Part shown: positions 34,285 to 44,816 of the stretch, piece by piece
Numbering within the stretch: position 1 is the stretch's first letter
Layout of the letters: each line of letters starts with the position of its first letter
Assembly: GCA_009602725.1 (NCBI GenBank)
Contig: WELB01000044.1
Span: forward strand, 172,506-236,505
Source of the DNA: Spirogloea muscicola
Taxonomy: Eukaryota > Streptophyta > Zygnematophyceae > Spirogloeales > Spirogloeaceae
Reading direction: 5' to 3'
DNA length: 64,000 bases
Notes under the pieces: generated by a model
Database searches by the model: none
What the model was told of the DNA's origin: nothing
Seen by the model: the letters and a program-made list of their open reading frames with translations, nothing else
Position numbers and translations under genes: made by a program

Positions 34285-36533
34285 TTATTTGGTGCAAATG
34301 TACACGTAGTGGATGTCGGCATCGTCCCAAGTCATACCATGCCCAAGGCTACCATCCTTTCCAACTATCACAGGTTCAAGAGTGTCTCGCTTACTGTCTT
34401 CCTCCCTTGTAGACCCAGGCCGAGCTGCATGTCAGTGGGCTTTTGAAATGAGAACAATATACTACATATCTCTGCAACGTTTCAATGCACAAACAGTGGC
34501 CTTGGCATTCCTGCAGCAAGATTACGGTTTACATTCGCAGATCTCTCTGATGCACAACAGGTGAGACTACAAGCAGCAAGTCTATGTCAGAAAGGGCATG
34601 TGGTCTCAGAGCTAGAAGATGTTGTGAGCAAATACATTCAGCTGTGATGATAACCTACGCAGGACATATATCTGGGTGCTCCACTGCAGCCCTGGCTGAG
34701 TGAGGTGCGATAATCGTGCTCGAGGATCACCATATGTGACCTGAGCAGCACCACTGCGAATGTCAACCTGTGGGGGGTCTACCCAGGTGAGAACATGGTC
34801 CTCTCACAGAAGCCGAAGTTGACTCTATCCAACAAACACTGCATGAAGATGCATGGTCCACAACAAGCAGAACTGTTGCAAAGTTCGTCTCACAAGAGGT
34901 TGCAATTTAGGAATAGGGAGACACAGAAGAAAATGGGGCATAACGCTCACAGTCATGTATATGCCCCCATCAGCCAGCACCCTGCGCAAGTTCCAGGGAC
35001 ATGGAGGACATGGCGTTGAATCCAAGCGTGATAGCTTTCACAGACGAACACACATTTCTCCTGCTTCTTGCTGACAAGGCATGGCATTTGTCCACTTCCT
35101 AGCCTGGCTTGGCAAGGGTAAGCCAGGTAGTATGGCTTGGCAAGGGTAAGCCAGATAGTATACGGGCCTGAATATCTCCAGCAGCATAGCTTTGGCATTC
35201 TCGTGGGCATTGTCTCCACACTGCGCTTGCCACGTCGCTGCGGCTCAGGCCCACAACAAGCTTCCACGTGTACACTGTGTGCTTCTGCAACTATGACCAG
35301 CCTATTCAGCAGCGAATAACTATGTCGGAGGACTGAGATAATGTTAGACTCAGGGTTTTATGGGTAGCTCTTGTCCAAAGACAAGGGCAACTACTTCAGG
35401 TGCAGTCAAGGCAAGAGAAGAGTGTCTCACATATCTGGCTTACCATTAAAGAATCAAGTGTGCCTGCATTTGCAAAGTGGGGGATTTGAAGCTGATGCAT
35501 GGTCAGTCTCTGACATGGATTCATCGAGAGCTAGACGAGGTTACTGCACTCTGACAGAACTGCATTGACATTCCCGCCTCTCATGTCCCGCTCCCTGTCT
35601 CCCTCCTCTGCCCCACCTCTTTCAGTGCGACTGGCTGTCCATATTGCGGGGAAGAGCATACTCTGCACTTCTATTTGCGGAGTGAGCTAGTCCTCAGTTA
35701 CAGGTAAAGGATGGACACATACCCTTATCAATAACAGCTCCAAATGAGCAATTGCTAAAGACACCCAGGTTGCGTCCATCCAGTTGCATATCTGAGAAGC
35801 AAAAGGACCATGTTACCATGTAGTAACAACAAGAGCAGCATGGTGAAATTTGTCAGACGACTGTCCAGGACTTGTAGTGCTGGTAAGCCTACACGCTTGT
35901 AGGCAGCTGTGATACAAGCCTCTGTTGCATGACATTTCTAAGAACCTAGACAACAAGGTCAAGGTCAAGCTTAAGTGGTTGCCATATTGATCTGCAATAG
36001 GACGTATAAGGAAGCAGCATGGAGTTGTACACTGTAGCTGGAGCATGTCAGCATGCTTCTCCTGCATGATGCGAATACACACTTCCGATACATCAATGTT
36101 CACTATATCCCGATACCCATCTGCAACCATGTCAAACGACAAATCTGCAAGGCGCAAAGTGCAGGTGGTGTCAGACATGGAGACAGGAGTCGAGCATACC
36201 ACTTACTCAAGCAACCTCACTACAAGCTGAGCAACATATTGAACATGCTGATGCTGTGCTGATGCCCCTTTGGCCCAGTCGAAGAGGCGTGAGACCAAAT
36301 TCAAAGTGACCTCAATCCAGACTGTCAAGAGCAAGCAGCAGGAGTACGGCCAAAAGTGTGGGGAAGGTGCACCGGAGATTCCGCAGCCAACCATGAGGAT
36401 GCGTGCGTGGAGCGGGACGAACTTGCGCAGGAGGGGGCTGAGGCCGGCATAGCTCTGGTACCAGTCGAACGCGTCGCTGTTCTTGGCGTACCGCTCGTCC
36501 CAGTACCGCGCCTCCCCATATGCCAGGCCCATG
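34285..36533 (-). CDS. METTL13/EEF1AKNMT-like SAM-dependent methyltransferase
   Basis: A class I methyltransferase of the family that includes the N-terminal half of METTL13; relatives methylate lysines on translation elongation factor 1A. ATG is taken at 36,533 because YGEARYWDERYAKNSDAFDW follows at once, as at the family N-terminus; an upstream in-frame Met at 36,643 would add a basic leader. Exon 1 (36,533-36,373) continues YQSYAGLSPLL and SAM motif I, ILMVGCGIS. Next, about 36,146-36,030, DLSFDMVADGYRDIVNIDVS (acidic loop D of motif II). Then about 35,790-35,720, LDGRNLGVFSNCSFGAVIDK. Then about 35,230-35,180, CGDNAHENAKAMLLEIF. Then about 34,975-34,830, RVLADGGIYMTVSVMPHF. The last exon ends DADIHYVYICTK-stop. 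Intron ends near 35,180 are uncertain (a GC-type donor is possible), and a 28-bp tandem repeat fills part of that intron. Confidence 0.8.
35107..35162 (+). repeat. Two tandem 28-bp units in a METTL-like gene intron
   Basis: CTTGGCAAGGGTAAGCCAGG TAGTATGG is followed directly by CTTGGCAAGGGTAAGCCAGA TAGTATAC. The duplication begins only about 20 bp inside the intron whose donor is non-canonical. Confidence 0.7.
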
Positions 36534-37110
36534 CCGGAGCCCGCCCTCACTTGGGACGGTCGCCCTTTTCCCTCTGGTTGGACTCGCCGCAGCAGGAAAC
36601 GACCTCCCGAGGCGCAACAAGTCTGGAGACGCCCTCGAATCACAAAGCGAGCTCAATGACAGCGCTCGAAGGTCCTGGCTCCAGCTTGCTCGCCGCGGGG
36701 CCGCGGGCGCAGCTCTGACGGCTTGTAAAGGTGACAGCCGCCTAAAGGTGTCAGCTGGGACCAAGAGGGAAGGCGCCGGACCTGCCGGGGAGGGCGAGGA
36801 GAGGGCCGGCCGTCAAGCTCCAGAGGTGGGCCCGCAGCGAAGCGGCGGCGACGGTGGGCGGCGCAGCGGCGCGGCAGCAGCCATTTGGCGCCGCGGAGCG
36901 TGCCGGCGGCGGCNCGAGCCTGCCGGAGGACCGCCCGGGACGGGCGCCTGGCACGCAATGCTGGGTGGCCCGCCCGGCGCCCGGCGGCGGCGGCAGGAGG
37001 AGCTGGAGGCGGGCCGGAGCTGGGGCTGGGGCTGCAGCTGGAACGAGAGAAAGAATGCGGCTGCTGATATTAAAAGAGCGGCTGTGAAAGCCAGCCAGAT
37101 GCATACAAGA
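36534..37110. promoter_or_regulatory. GC-rich upstream region of the METTL-like gene
   Basis: GC-rich sequence with GGC runs and one N at 36,914. A hairpin variant in minus orientation (GGCTGTGAAAGCCAGCC, 37,079-37,096) ends the region. Open frames here on both strands look like composition effects. Confidence 0.4.
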
Positions 37111-38350
37111 GAGAAGGGCTCGCCCATTGAGGATAGGGGCTGCAAAAAGCCAGCCCAAAAAGGAATGAACAAAGTACGAGAAGGGGCCAGGGGACGCACT
37201 AAGAAAGACAAGCACAAAAAGAAACGAAGCAGCTGCCGAAGCACTCAGTAACCCCTGCTAAGCAGCCTCAGGTCAGAGAAACTTGGCTCCAGGAGGAAGC
37301 GGGTCCCCTGGCCAGAGCCTTCTGCCATCGTATGCGCTTGTCCGTCTCCCTCCAGCGGTCCATGGCCCACGCCTTGCATCTGCGTGCTGGCCGTGCTCTC
37401 GCTGCGGCCTCCGGCTTTCGTCAGGGGATAGTTTTCCGGCAGCTAGTCCGTCGGATGTGAGGCTCCTCACTCGTAACAACTGAGTGGTCCATCCTCCCCC
37501 GTTCTGCCATAGCCTCTTCAGGCCCCGCAGTCGCTGCTTAGCTCGTAGTTTGGCCCTTTCGAACCTTGTCAATTCTTTTCGGGCTGGCTTCTCACAGCCC
37601 TTGCCCTTATTGGGAGAGCCACTTCTTCTGCTAGAGCCAGAAGAAGGGCTCGTCCAGTGAGGACAAGAGCTGGAAAAAGCCAGCCCAGAGAAGGACGAGA
37701 AGGGGCCAGGGGAAGCACTAAGTAAAGAGCACAAAACAAGCACAAAAAAACCAAGCAGCTACGAAGCACTTAGTAACCCCTGCTAAGCAGCCTCAGGTCA
37801 GAGATACTTGGTTTCCTGGAAGCGGGTCCCCTTCTTGTTGTACTTGTTTTTCTTAGCGCTTCCCGGAACTCAGTATCCCTGACCTGAGGCTGCTTAGCAG
37901 GGGTTACTGAGTGCTTCGTAGCTGCTTAGGTTCGTTTTGTGCTCCTTTTTCTTAGCGCTTCCCCTGGCCCCCTTCTCGTACTTTGTTCCTTCTTTTTTGG
38001 GCTAGCTTTTTCAGCCCCTATCCTCAATGGGCGAGCCCTTTCTTCCCTTGGCCAGAGCCAGAGGCAGCAGCGAGGGCTCTGCCGGCACGCAGGTGCAGCG
38101 CGCGGGCCATAGACCTCAGCAGCGAGACGGCCAAGCGCATGCCGTACACCTGCGCTAGCGACCCGGCTGCATGGAAGACCACCGGCTCCCCATGGAAGCG
38201 GCGGACAATGGCGTGACGTGAGAGCTGGTTGAGCAGCTCGAGCCACCGAGCGCCCATCGCCCCGTGCGTATCAAAGGCGAGCGGGAAGAACTCGTCTTCC
38301 CGCGGGTGAGCTGGGTATTTGAGCTCCTTGGCCTGAGCGGCGCAGGCTAC
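37110..38350. mobile_element. Nested retroelement 3' tails in alternating orientation
   Basis: At least five retroelement tail segments abut one another: minus 37,110-37,310, plus 37,320-37,640, minus 37,640-37,830, plus 37,850-38,045 and minus 38,045-38,350. Each has the end of the coding region (SDLRLLTRNY-type or GQGTRFQ...SDLRLLSRGY-type), a short 3' UTR and the hairpin. The last one is longer and encodes ELKYPAHPREDEFFPLAFDT, HGAMGARWLELLNQLSRHAI, and then LAQVYGMRLAVSLLRSMARA. The third and fourth segments are inverted copies of each other, so the DNA can fold back on arms of about 190 bp. All are 5'-truncated. Confidence 0.75.
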
Positions 38351-38599
38351 CGCATACCCAGCCTTGGTGGCACACTGGGCTGGGTGTGAGCGTCAGAGGC
38401 AGCAGCGAGGGCTCGTCCGGCCCGCAGGATTGTGGGCCCCGTCCAGCCTTGCTGCTGTCGACGGAGAAGAAACAGCGCAATCATGTTCATTTGCGCCATC
38501 TGGCCCTTCTACACCTTGTACATTAATCTGCGGCTTCTCATCAGGGTATATTGAGCACCCAGTGGCCAATTTGAGTCGCTGTGTGCTCTAGCGCTTTTC

Positions 38600-41500
38600 T
38601 GTTTTAGGCTGGCCCATCACAGCCATCGATCTCTACTGGGAAGTCTCTCTCTTGTCACTCTCTTGTCTCTCTTATCATTCTTCTTGTACGTTCCTTTGGG
38701 CTGGCCAGAAATGCGTGCCAGAACTGTGGGACGATGCTGAGCTCTTGTACGCCTCCGTCAGAACCACATTAACCAAGGCTCGTGGACCTCCACCAGATTG
38801 TACGCCCACAACGTCTAGGTTGCAACGAAGGGGGCGAGGGCTGTGAGATGCCAGCCCGAATAAGAACGGACAGGGTCCGAAGGGGGCCGAAAAGCGCTAA
38901 CTGAGACAGCACCACGAAGCATGCTTTGTTGTTTAGCCCTACTTAGAGCCGCAAGCCGAGCGAGAGAGAGAGCTCTTCCCAATAAGAGGGGCGATACCTT
39001 GTGAAAGGAGAGAAATGCGGTGCCCATGAAAGAAGGGCCGAACCAGGGTACGTACTGTTTGTAAGAGGGACTAAGGTAACAGAGCGAAACAAAAGGAGAG
39101 GTTAGTTTTCCAGACAGGGCGAAGGCTGCGATGGGCCAGCCCACAAAAGAGTGACAAAATCTGTGAAATGGTGAAGAAAAAGCTTCCAAAGCAAGAAACG
39201 GCTCTTAGAATGTAAGGTAGTGGGTGTGAGTGGCCAGCCCGAAGGCATGGACAAAGACGACAATGTAAGGCAATGGCTGTGAGAGGCCAGCCCGAAGGAA
39301 TGTACGAGGTCTTAAGGGAGCAAGGGCTGCAAAGGAGGGAATAGGCTCTTCCAAAGGGGGCGAGGACTGCCAAGGGCCAGCCCACAGAAAAAGTGACAAG
39401 GCCCAGCTGCGCGACAGCATCCGGACGACCCTCCTCGAGGCGCAGGCTGCCGAGCACGGCCCCTGCTCAGCAAGCTCAACGCTGCTGCGTCGCCTGTCAT
39501 CCTGATGGCGACATTGCCATTCTGGGACCACCACGCTCCTTTTACTGTTGCTCGTTGCGAGCCGCCCACTGATTGAACGACCCCTTTAGAGCCAACTGGA
39601 AACGATGCTTGCACTTTCATATGCTGCCTTCTGCACTTCTCTGAGTAGTCGAGTAGTGCTTGCGAAGAGAAGTGAAGGCCCACCGAGGCGTGCGCGTACA
39701 GCAAGAACAAGAGGCAGCGTCCAGATCGCGGGCTCGGTGAGAAGGCCAGAGGAGAGCAGGCCCTCGGACTGGTGCCCCGTGGTCATCACAGTGAAGGCTT
39801 CGGTTAACCTGGGCGACAAGGGGGGTGCGCAAGCAGCAACGCACGTTGGCAAGGGGGTGGCGTAGCAGGGAAAAAGGGGGCCAGGGCGTGGGCCCCGCTG
39901 CCGAGGCCGCCGGAGACGGACTGGGGGCTGTCCGGGCACGGGTGCTGAGCGGGTACAGTGGGCGCGGTGGTTGGGTGGCGGGGATGCGGGGTGCTGAGGC
40001 GGCCCTCTGCGGCACAGGAGAGAGTAAGCGAGAGGGGGGAAGGCGCGGGTCGCGCATGAGATGAAAGGGTGGCCACCTTTAAGCCAACAGAAGCCATTTT
40101 CGAATACATTGGTAAGGCAAGAGAAGGAGAAGGGGCGCAGTGCGCATGGTATGAAACGGTGGCCAACTGAAGCCTTCTATACTGTCTAGGCAACTGGCTG
40201 TACCGCCATTCGGCCCCTCCCGACTCTGTGCATTCTTTTGGGCTGGCCTCTCCAAGCCACCGGTTCATTCTAAAGCGCTTTTCCTCCTATACTGTTCAGG
40301 CAACTGAAGCGTGTACACTGTTCAGGCAAGGCGCGCAGGCGGGTATGCGCTGCGGCGGAGTGAGAGGAGGCGCTCGCGCGGACGTGCGGGGGCTGTCCGC
40401 CCTGGCCGCTTCGGCGGCTCGGGGAGCAGTGGGGCATGGCAGGGGTTTCAGCGGGAGGCAGATGGAGGGCGGGCCTGGCAGCGCGCTCGTGGGGCCGCGC
40501 CGCCGGCGGGAGTGGGGGGCTGTGGGGGCGGCACGCCGGTACAAAAAGGGGCGACGGGGTGCCAGCCCCAGTCAGGGCGCCAGCCGTGGCCGGTGTAGCG
40601 GGCCGGGGCCCGGGGGTCCAGCAGGCCAGCGGCGACGCGGCCGGGCGGGCCCCTAGGGGACGGCCGCGCCACGGCGGGGCGGGCGGGGGCCGGGCCACTG
40701 ACAACACCGGGCTGGGCCGCGCGGCGCGTCAGCCCCGGCAACATCCTGCAGGCCCTTTTTACTTTGGCCTTCGGACATTGTCCATTCTGTTCTGGGCTGG
40801 CTTTGTTAGCCCCTCTTTTGCCCAGTGGGCAAGCAATTTCCTTCTGAGCAAGCAATTTCCTTCTCGGGTTGGCCTCTGGCTTTCTTTCTTGCGGGTTGGC
40901 CAATCACAGCCGGCGCGCTCTACTGGAAGAGTCGTTTGGCAGCCATTGCCCTCTCCTGACGAAACAACAGCGCTGCCGAATCGACTGGTGGCTCCTGAGG
41001 AGCCCTCTTCTTCACACCTTGCCCATAGTACTCTGGAATGTCCTTTCTCAAGAAAAGGTTAGCCTTTCCAAGAGCTTCCAGTAGAGGGCGGCGGCTGTGA
41101 GAAGCCAGCCCCAAAATAAGAATGAACAAATTTCGAGGGGCCAGAGAGCCAGAAAATGGACAATGTCCAAAGCCAAAGAAAGAAGAAGTGGCTCTCCCAA
41201 TGGGGGCAAGGGCTGTGAGAAGCGAGGGCCCAAAGGGAATGAAGTACGTCCAAAAGGCCCAGGAGACAAAGCACATGGAAGAACTATTCGTGACTTCTGC
41301 GCGTGGACGCTCCATGACCGCTAGTCAACCAATGCAGATCGGAGCAAATAGAGGGCGAGGGCTGTGACAAAATCTTGAAGAGCTCTTCTAAAGGTGGCGA
41401 GGGCTGTGAAAGGCAAGCCCCAACAGAAACTCCTTCACGACGTGAGCTCTTCCAAGGGGGCGAAAGAAGGCGGGGGCTGTGAAAAGCCAGCCCAGAAAGA
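38600..41500. repeat. Cluster of hairpin (family A) repeats
   Basis: Plus copies at about 38,606, 40,240, 40,793 and 40,893. Minus copies at about 38,842, 39,124, 39,222, 39,277, 39,365, 41,091, 41,207, 41,358, 41,402 and 41,473. Many come in units of 60-180 bp containing a (C/G)CAATT or AATGGACAATGTCC spacer, a GGGGCCAAA-type segment and an AGAGCTCTTCCAAAGGGGGC segment. The 41.09-41.50 kb part is a tandem minus-orientation run ending about 660 bp before the AP2 gene start. No gene of 300 bp or more is convincing inside. A minus-strand frame at 39,600-39,860 is open in three frames and is left unassigned. Confidence 0.75.
40044..40330 (-). repeat. Repeat family B, two copies plus partial ends, minus orientation
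   Basis: Copies at 40,044-40,095 and 40,135-40,195 (GCGCATG...ATGAAA.GGTGGCCA...AAGCC, ending TACTGTCTAGGCAA), followed by two isolated starts of the element (TACTGTTCAGGCAACTGAAG at about 40,290 and TACACTGTTCAGGCAA at about 40,313). No well-supported gene follows to the left. Confidence 0.65.
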
Positions 41501-42163
41501 AGTAATAAAGTCCCCAAGGGCCATCGGACTCAAAAGCCCCCGACATCATACTATGGAAGGGGGTCGGGAGGGCGGAGCAGCAGCCACGCGCGGGGATGCC
41601 CGCTGCCCGCCCGCGTTCGCACTGGTGCGAACCGATGGCCCCGCGGGAGGCGTACGGCAGGGCATGGGGGGGGGGTGCTTGTCCCGGGGGGCGGGCAGAG
41701 AAGGGTGGACAGCCCCAGGCTGTCCGCACAACGCGGATTGCGGCCCGCAGATGGCGGGCTGCTGGGAGCAGGGGGCCGGGAAGCCCCGGCCGGATCCCGC
41801 CCAGGGCGCCGTCTGCTGGCCGGGCCGCCGCGTGGCGCCACGTCGCGGGAACACCGCAGATGGTGGGGGGGCGCCCCCACCCCCCCTGGCGGCCCAGCCA
41901 ACAGTAGGCGCCACCCTTCCCAACCCCGGCCCTGCCGTGGTCTCCTCCCCCCCACAGCCTTCCCCGCCGCCCCCTCGCCTTCTCCATCCCCCCACATCCT
42001 TCCCCAGCGCCCCGCCGCCCCCTCGCCTGCCCGCCTCCCCGCTCTCGCTTCCCCGCTACAGCCACAGCGCCGGAGAAGCGCCGCTCATCTTCGCCGCGAG
42101 GAGCTCGTCGCTGCGGCGCCGCTGGTGGGCGCCCGAGACTCGAGCTGGGCGGCGCGGCGCCGT

Positions 42164-44036
42164 CATGGGCATCGCCGCGGGCCCAGCGGTCGGCGACTGC
42201 GGCGGCGCTGCGGCCGGCGGCGCGGAGGAGGTGCGCAGGCGCGGGTGGGCGGAGATCTTCCCGCAGTGGGGGTCCATCTTCGCGGTGTCGCGCCCCGTCC
42301 AGATGCCGCAGTTCGACGTCATCCTCCAGGCCGGCGCCAAGAGCAAGGGCCTCCTCGCCCCCGCCGCCGCGCTCCCGCCACCACCGTCGGCGGCGGGCGC
42401 CGGGCGAGCACTGGGCGTTAAGGACGAGACGTGGGAGCGCGCCGAGAAGGACGCCCCGAGGGCCGCCCAAGTCGGCCTGCAAGTCGGGAAGAAGCGCAAG
42501 GCCACAGCGGCGGTGGCCAAGTCGCAGGCCGGCGGCGACGGCGGGAGCGGCGGTGGCTGCGAGGAGGACGAGGACGACGACCTGCCGTTCGACGGGTCGT
42601 GCCGGTACAAGGGCGTGCGGCAGCGCAAGTGGGGCAAGTGGGTGTCAGAGATCAGGGAGCCGCGCAAGCGCTCGCGCATTTGGCTGGGGTCCTTCGACTC
42701 GGACGAGGACGCGGCGCGCGCCTACGACGTCGCCGCGCGCTTCCTACGCGGCGCCAAGGCCTTCCTCAACTTTCCCGACAGGTGCGCTCCTCTGCTCCTC
42801 CCTGCTCCCCTCGTATGCTGGCCCACCTCTCTTCCTCTGCGAGAACAAGGCGCCACAATGTCACGACCATGTGCAGAGGAAGCAGGAGACGTGCAGAGTT
42901 ACAGAGTCACAGAGTTTACAAAACGATGCAGCCCCACTTGCAGCTTTCCTGCATGCTTCGTAAGTACTTGTGTTGCGCGAATCTGCTTGCTGACGCTCTG
43001 CAGCTACCTCCTCGCCCTTTGCAGCTACCGGGAGGTGGAGTTGCCTGCAACCACAATGGAGGCGCTGACGCGGGCAGGCAAAGAGGCGGCGCGTGTTGCG
43101 GGCCTGGGGCCCGGGAAGCCCGTCCCAGGCTCCAAGGAGGCGATGGAGGCCAAGCAAAAGGCCAAGTCGCGCAAGTCCCGCGCGCGCGCCGCTCGGGCAG
43201 CCCAGAGCGGCGCCAGCGCCAACATGCCCAATGTGTCTGCCCTGCTGGCAGCCGCCGTCGAGCGCGCCGGCGACAGCGCCGGCGGGCTCCTGGCACGGAG
43301 TGCCAGTGGCGCGCAGTCGTCGTCGGCAGACACCCAGGATCTGGACAGGGACCAGGACCAGAGCTCGTCGGCCGGCCTCGAGTCCAAGGCCACCAGCGGC
43401 GGCGGAGAGCATGACTCGGCATCGTCCGAGTGCGAGACGAGCGCGCGCCTGGCGCCTCAAGGCACCAGCCTCGCCGTAGGCTGGCGGCTTGGTGGCCACG
43501 GCTCATCAATGCCCGCCGAGGAGGATGCTGTAGCAGGCAGGCTTGCCGGCAAGGAGATCGACAGCCATGAGGCGAAAGCAGGGCCCATGTTGGTTACGGC
43601 GTTGCGGTTGGACGTCCTGGAGGCAGCCCAGCAGGTGGACTCGCCCCTGCTCCAGATCCCCAACTACCTCGCCGACTTGTCGCCGAACGTACTTGGCGCC
43701 TCCGAGCTCCCATTCCCGTCGCCACACTACGGCCATATGGACCTGGGCTTCGCCATGATGTCTCCACACCTCCCTGGAGTGGCCACGCCAGCAGCCGCTG
43801 AGAGAGCAGCCGTGAGCGGCGGCGGTGGCGGCAGCACCGGCCTGATGGTGTCGCCTCGAACGAGCGCGCTGGGCATCGAATTCACTTTGTCGCCGCGCTG
43901 CGGCGGCCTGGGGCCTCTTGACTTTGGCTTTGCATCGTCGCCCCGGTTCCTCGCGCCGACCGGCAACGACTTCCTGCTTTCGCCGCGCTCGCCCGTGCTG
44001 TGGAATGGCTCTCACAATGCCGGCTGGGCATATTGA
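42164..44036 (+). CDS. AP2/ERF-domain transcription factor (DREB-like)
   Basis: A nuclear DNA-binding protein of the plant AP2/ERF superfamily with one AP2 domain. ATG 42,164 starts [20 protein letters not shown]; the open frame extends further upstream but that part is repeat and GC-rich leader. An acidic linker ([13 protein letters not shown]) precedes the AP2 domain: [20 protein letters not shown] (YRG element with the conserved WGKWV.EIR), then [20 protein letters not shown] and [19 protein letters not shown] (RAYD element). A Val follows WGKW and the residue later in the helix is Asp (SDEDAA), hence DREB-like rather than ERF-like; this subgroup call is tentative. One intron, 42,782-43,024 (243 bp, GT-AG), is a multiple of three and has no stop, so it is also readable. 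The C-terminus is Ser/Ala-rich with several short SPR-type motifs ([28 protein letters not shown]). The whole gene is GC-rich. Confidence 0.92.
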
Positions 44037-44816
44037 CGGCTACTACTCCACAACAGCTGTGAAGCCCCTCCTACAACAACAGAATAGCTGAGACTTCGAA
44101 TTGCTAGCTATCACCATGCAACAGTCGAGGGTATGGTTTCTAACAAAGTATTTCGCTGCACCCTCTGCTCAACAAGAGGCACTATACAGTGTGAAGCCCC
44201 TACTAAATTTATGCACCCGGCCATGCTCATGGCCTCCTGCACCCGATCTGCGGTGGAGGGTGGATTAGTGCCATGTATACTGTACACCTGTAAATGAGAG
44301 CTGCAACGGCAGAAATTCTGGACGCACAGTCTCCTTTTCTTGGGCTGCATGCCTATGTGGGCTTCTGCCGTCTCAGTCTGGCTTGCTTTTTGCCATGCCA
44401 TTCACGTGTGAAAGCCAAGACATCTATGCCGATGCACCTTTGAGCGATTCAGGCCTGCAACTTCAAGCATATAGATGCTTGCCTAAACGTGTTTCCCGTT
44501 CTGGTGTGCATGTTGCGAGGCCTCGGTGTAAACCAAAACCACTGCAGGCTGCCTCACACAAATGACACTTACGGCCAGCAAATTGCTGAAGGGCTGACAT
44601 AATAAACACGAATGTTAGCAGACTGCATGCAGAGCTTTGATTGGACAATAATGGCTGGGGCATGAGATCATCCTCGTGAAATAAGTGCTGCACAAAGTGG
44701 TCGTGACACAGCTTCACACAGCCAGGCCGTGACTTGACCGTGTGGCAAAGTGGCATACTAGTTCCATTCTGCGAAGTTACCAAGCCAGGCAAATGACTGC
44801 TGATGATGGTTATGAA
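44037..44816. other. Intergenic between convergent AP2 and fucosyltransferase-like genes
   Basis: AT-rich presumed 3' UTRs. Two short similar segments (TGTGAAGCCCCT(A/C)CTA) occur at about 44,057 and 44,190. No gene seen. Confidence 0.5.

Noticed and set aside
39586-40057. A minus-strand gene start downstream of the family-B copies at 40.0-40.2 kb
   Set aside because: Three frames are open over 39,620-39,840 and none gives a recognisable protein. The proline/arginine-rich leader is GC noise. Kept only as an unassigned stretch.
38600-41500. CRISPR-like array
   Set aside because: The repeated units are unequal in length and spacing, occur in both orientations, and lie in intron-containing eukaryotic DNA.
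41394-42163. An upstream in-frame extension of the AP2 gene (total open frame of 880 codons)
   Set aside because: The added 256 codons run through hairpin repeats and low-complexity GC sequence. The plausible start [14 protein letters not shown] at 42,164 directly precedes protein-like sequence. Long open frames are expected at this GC content.
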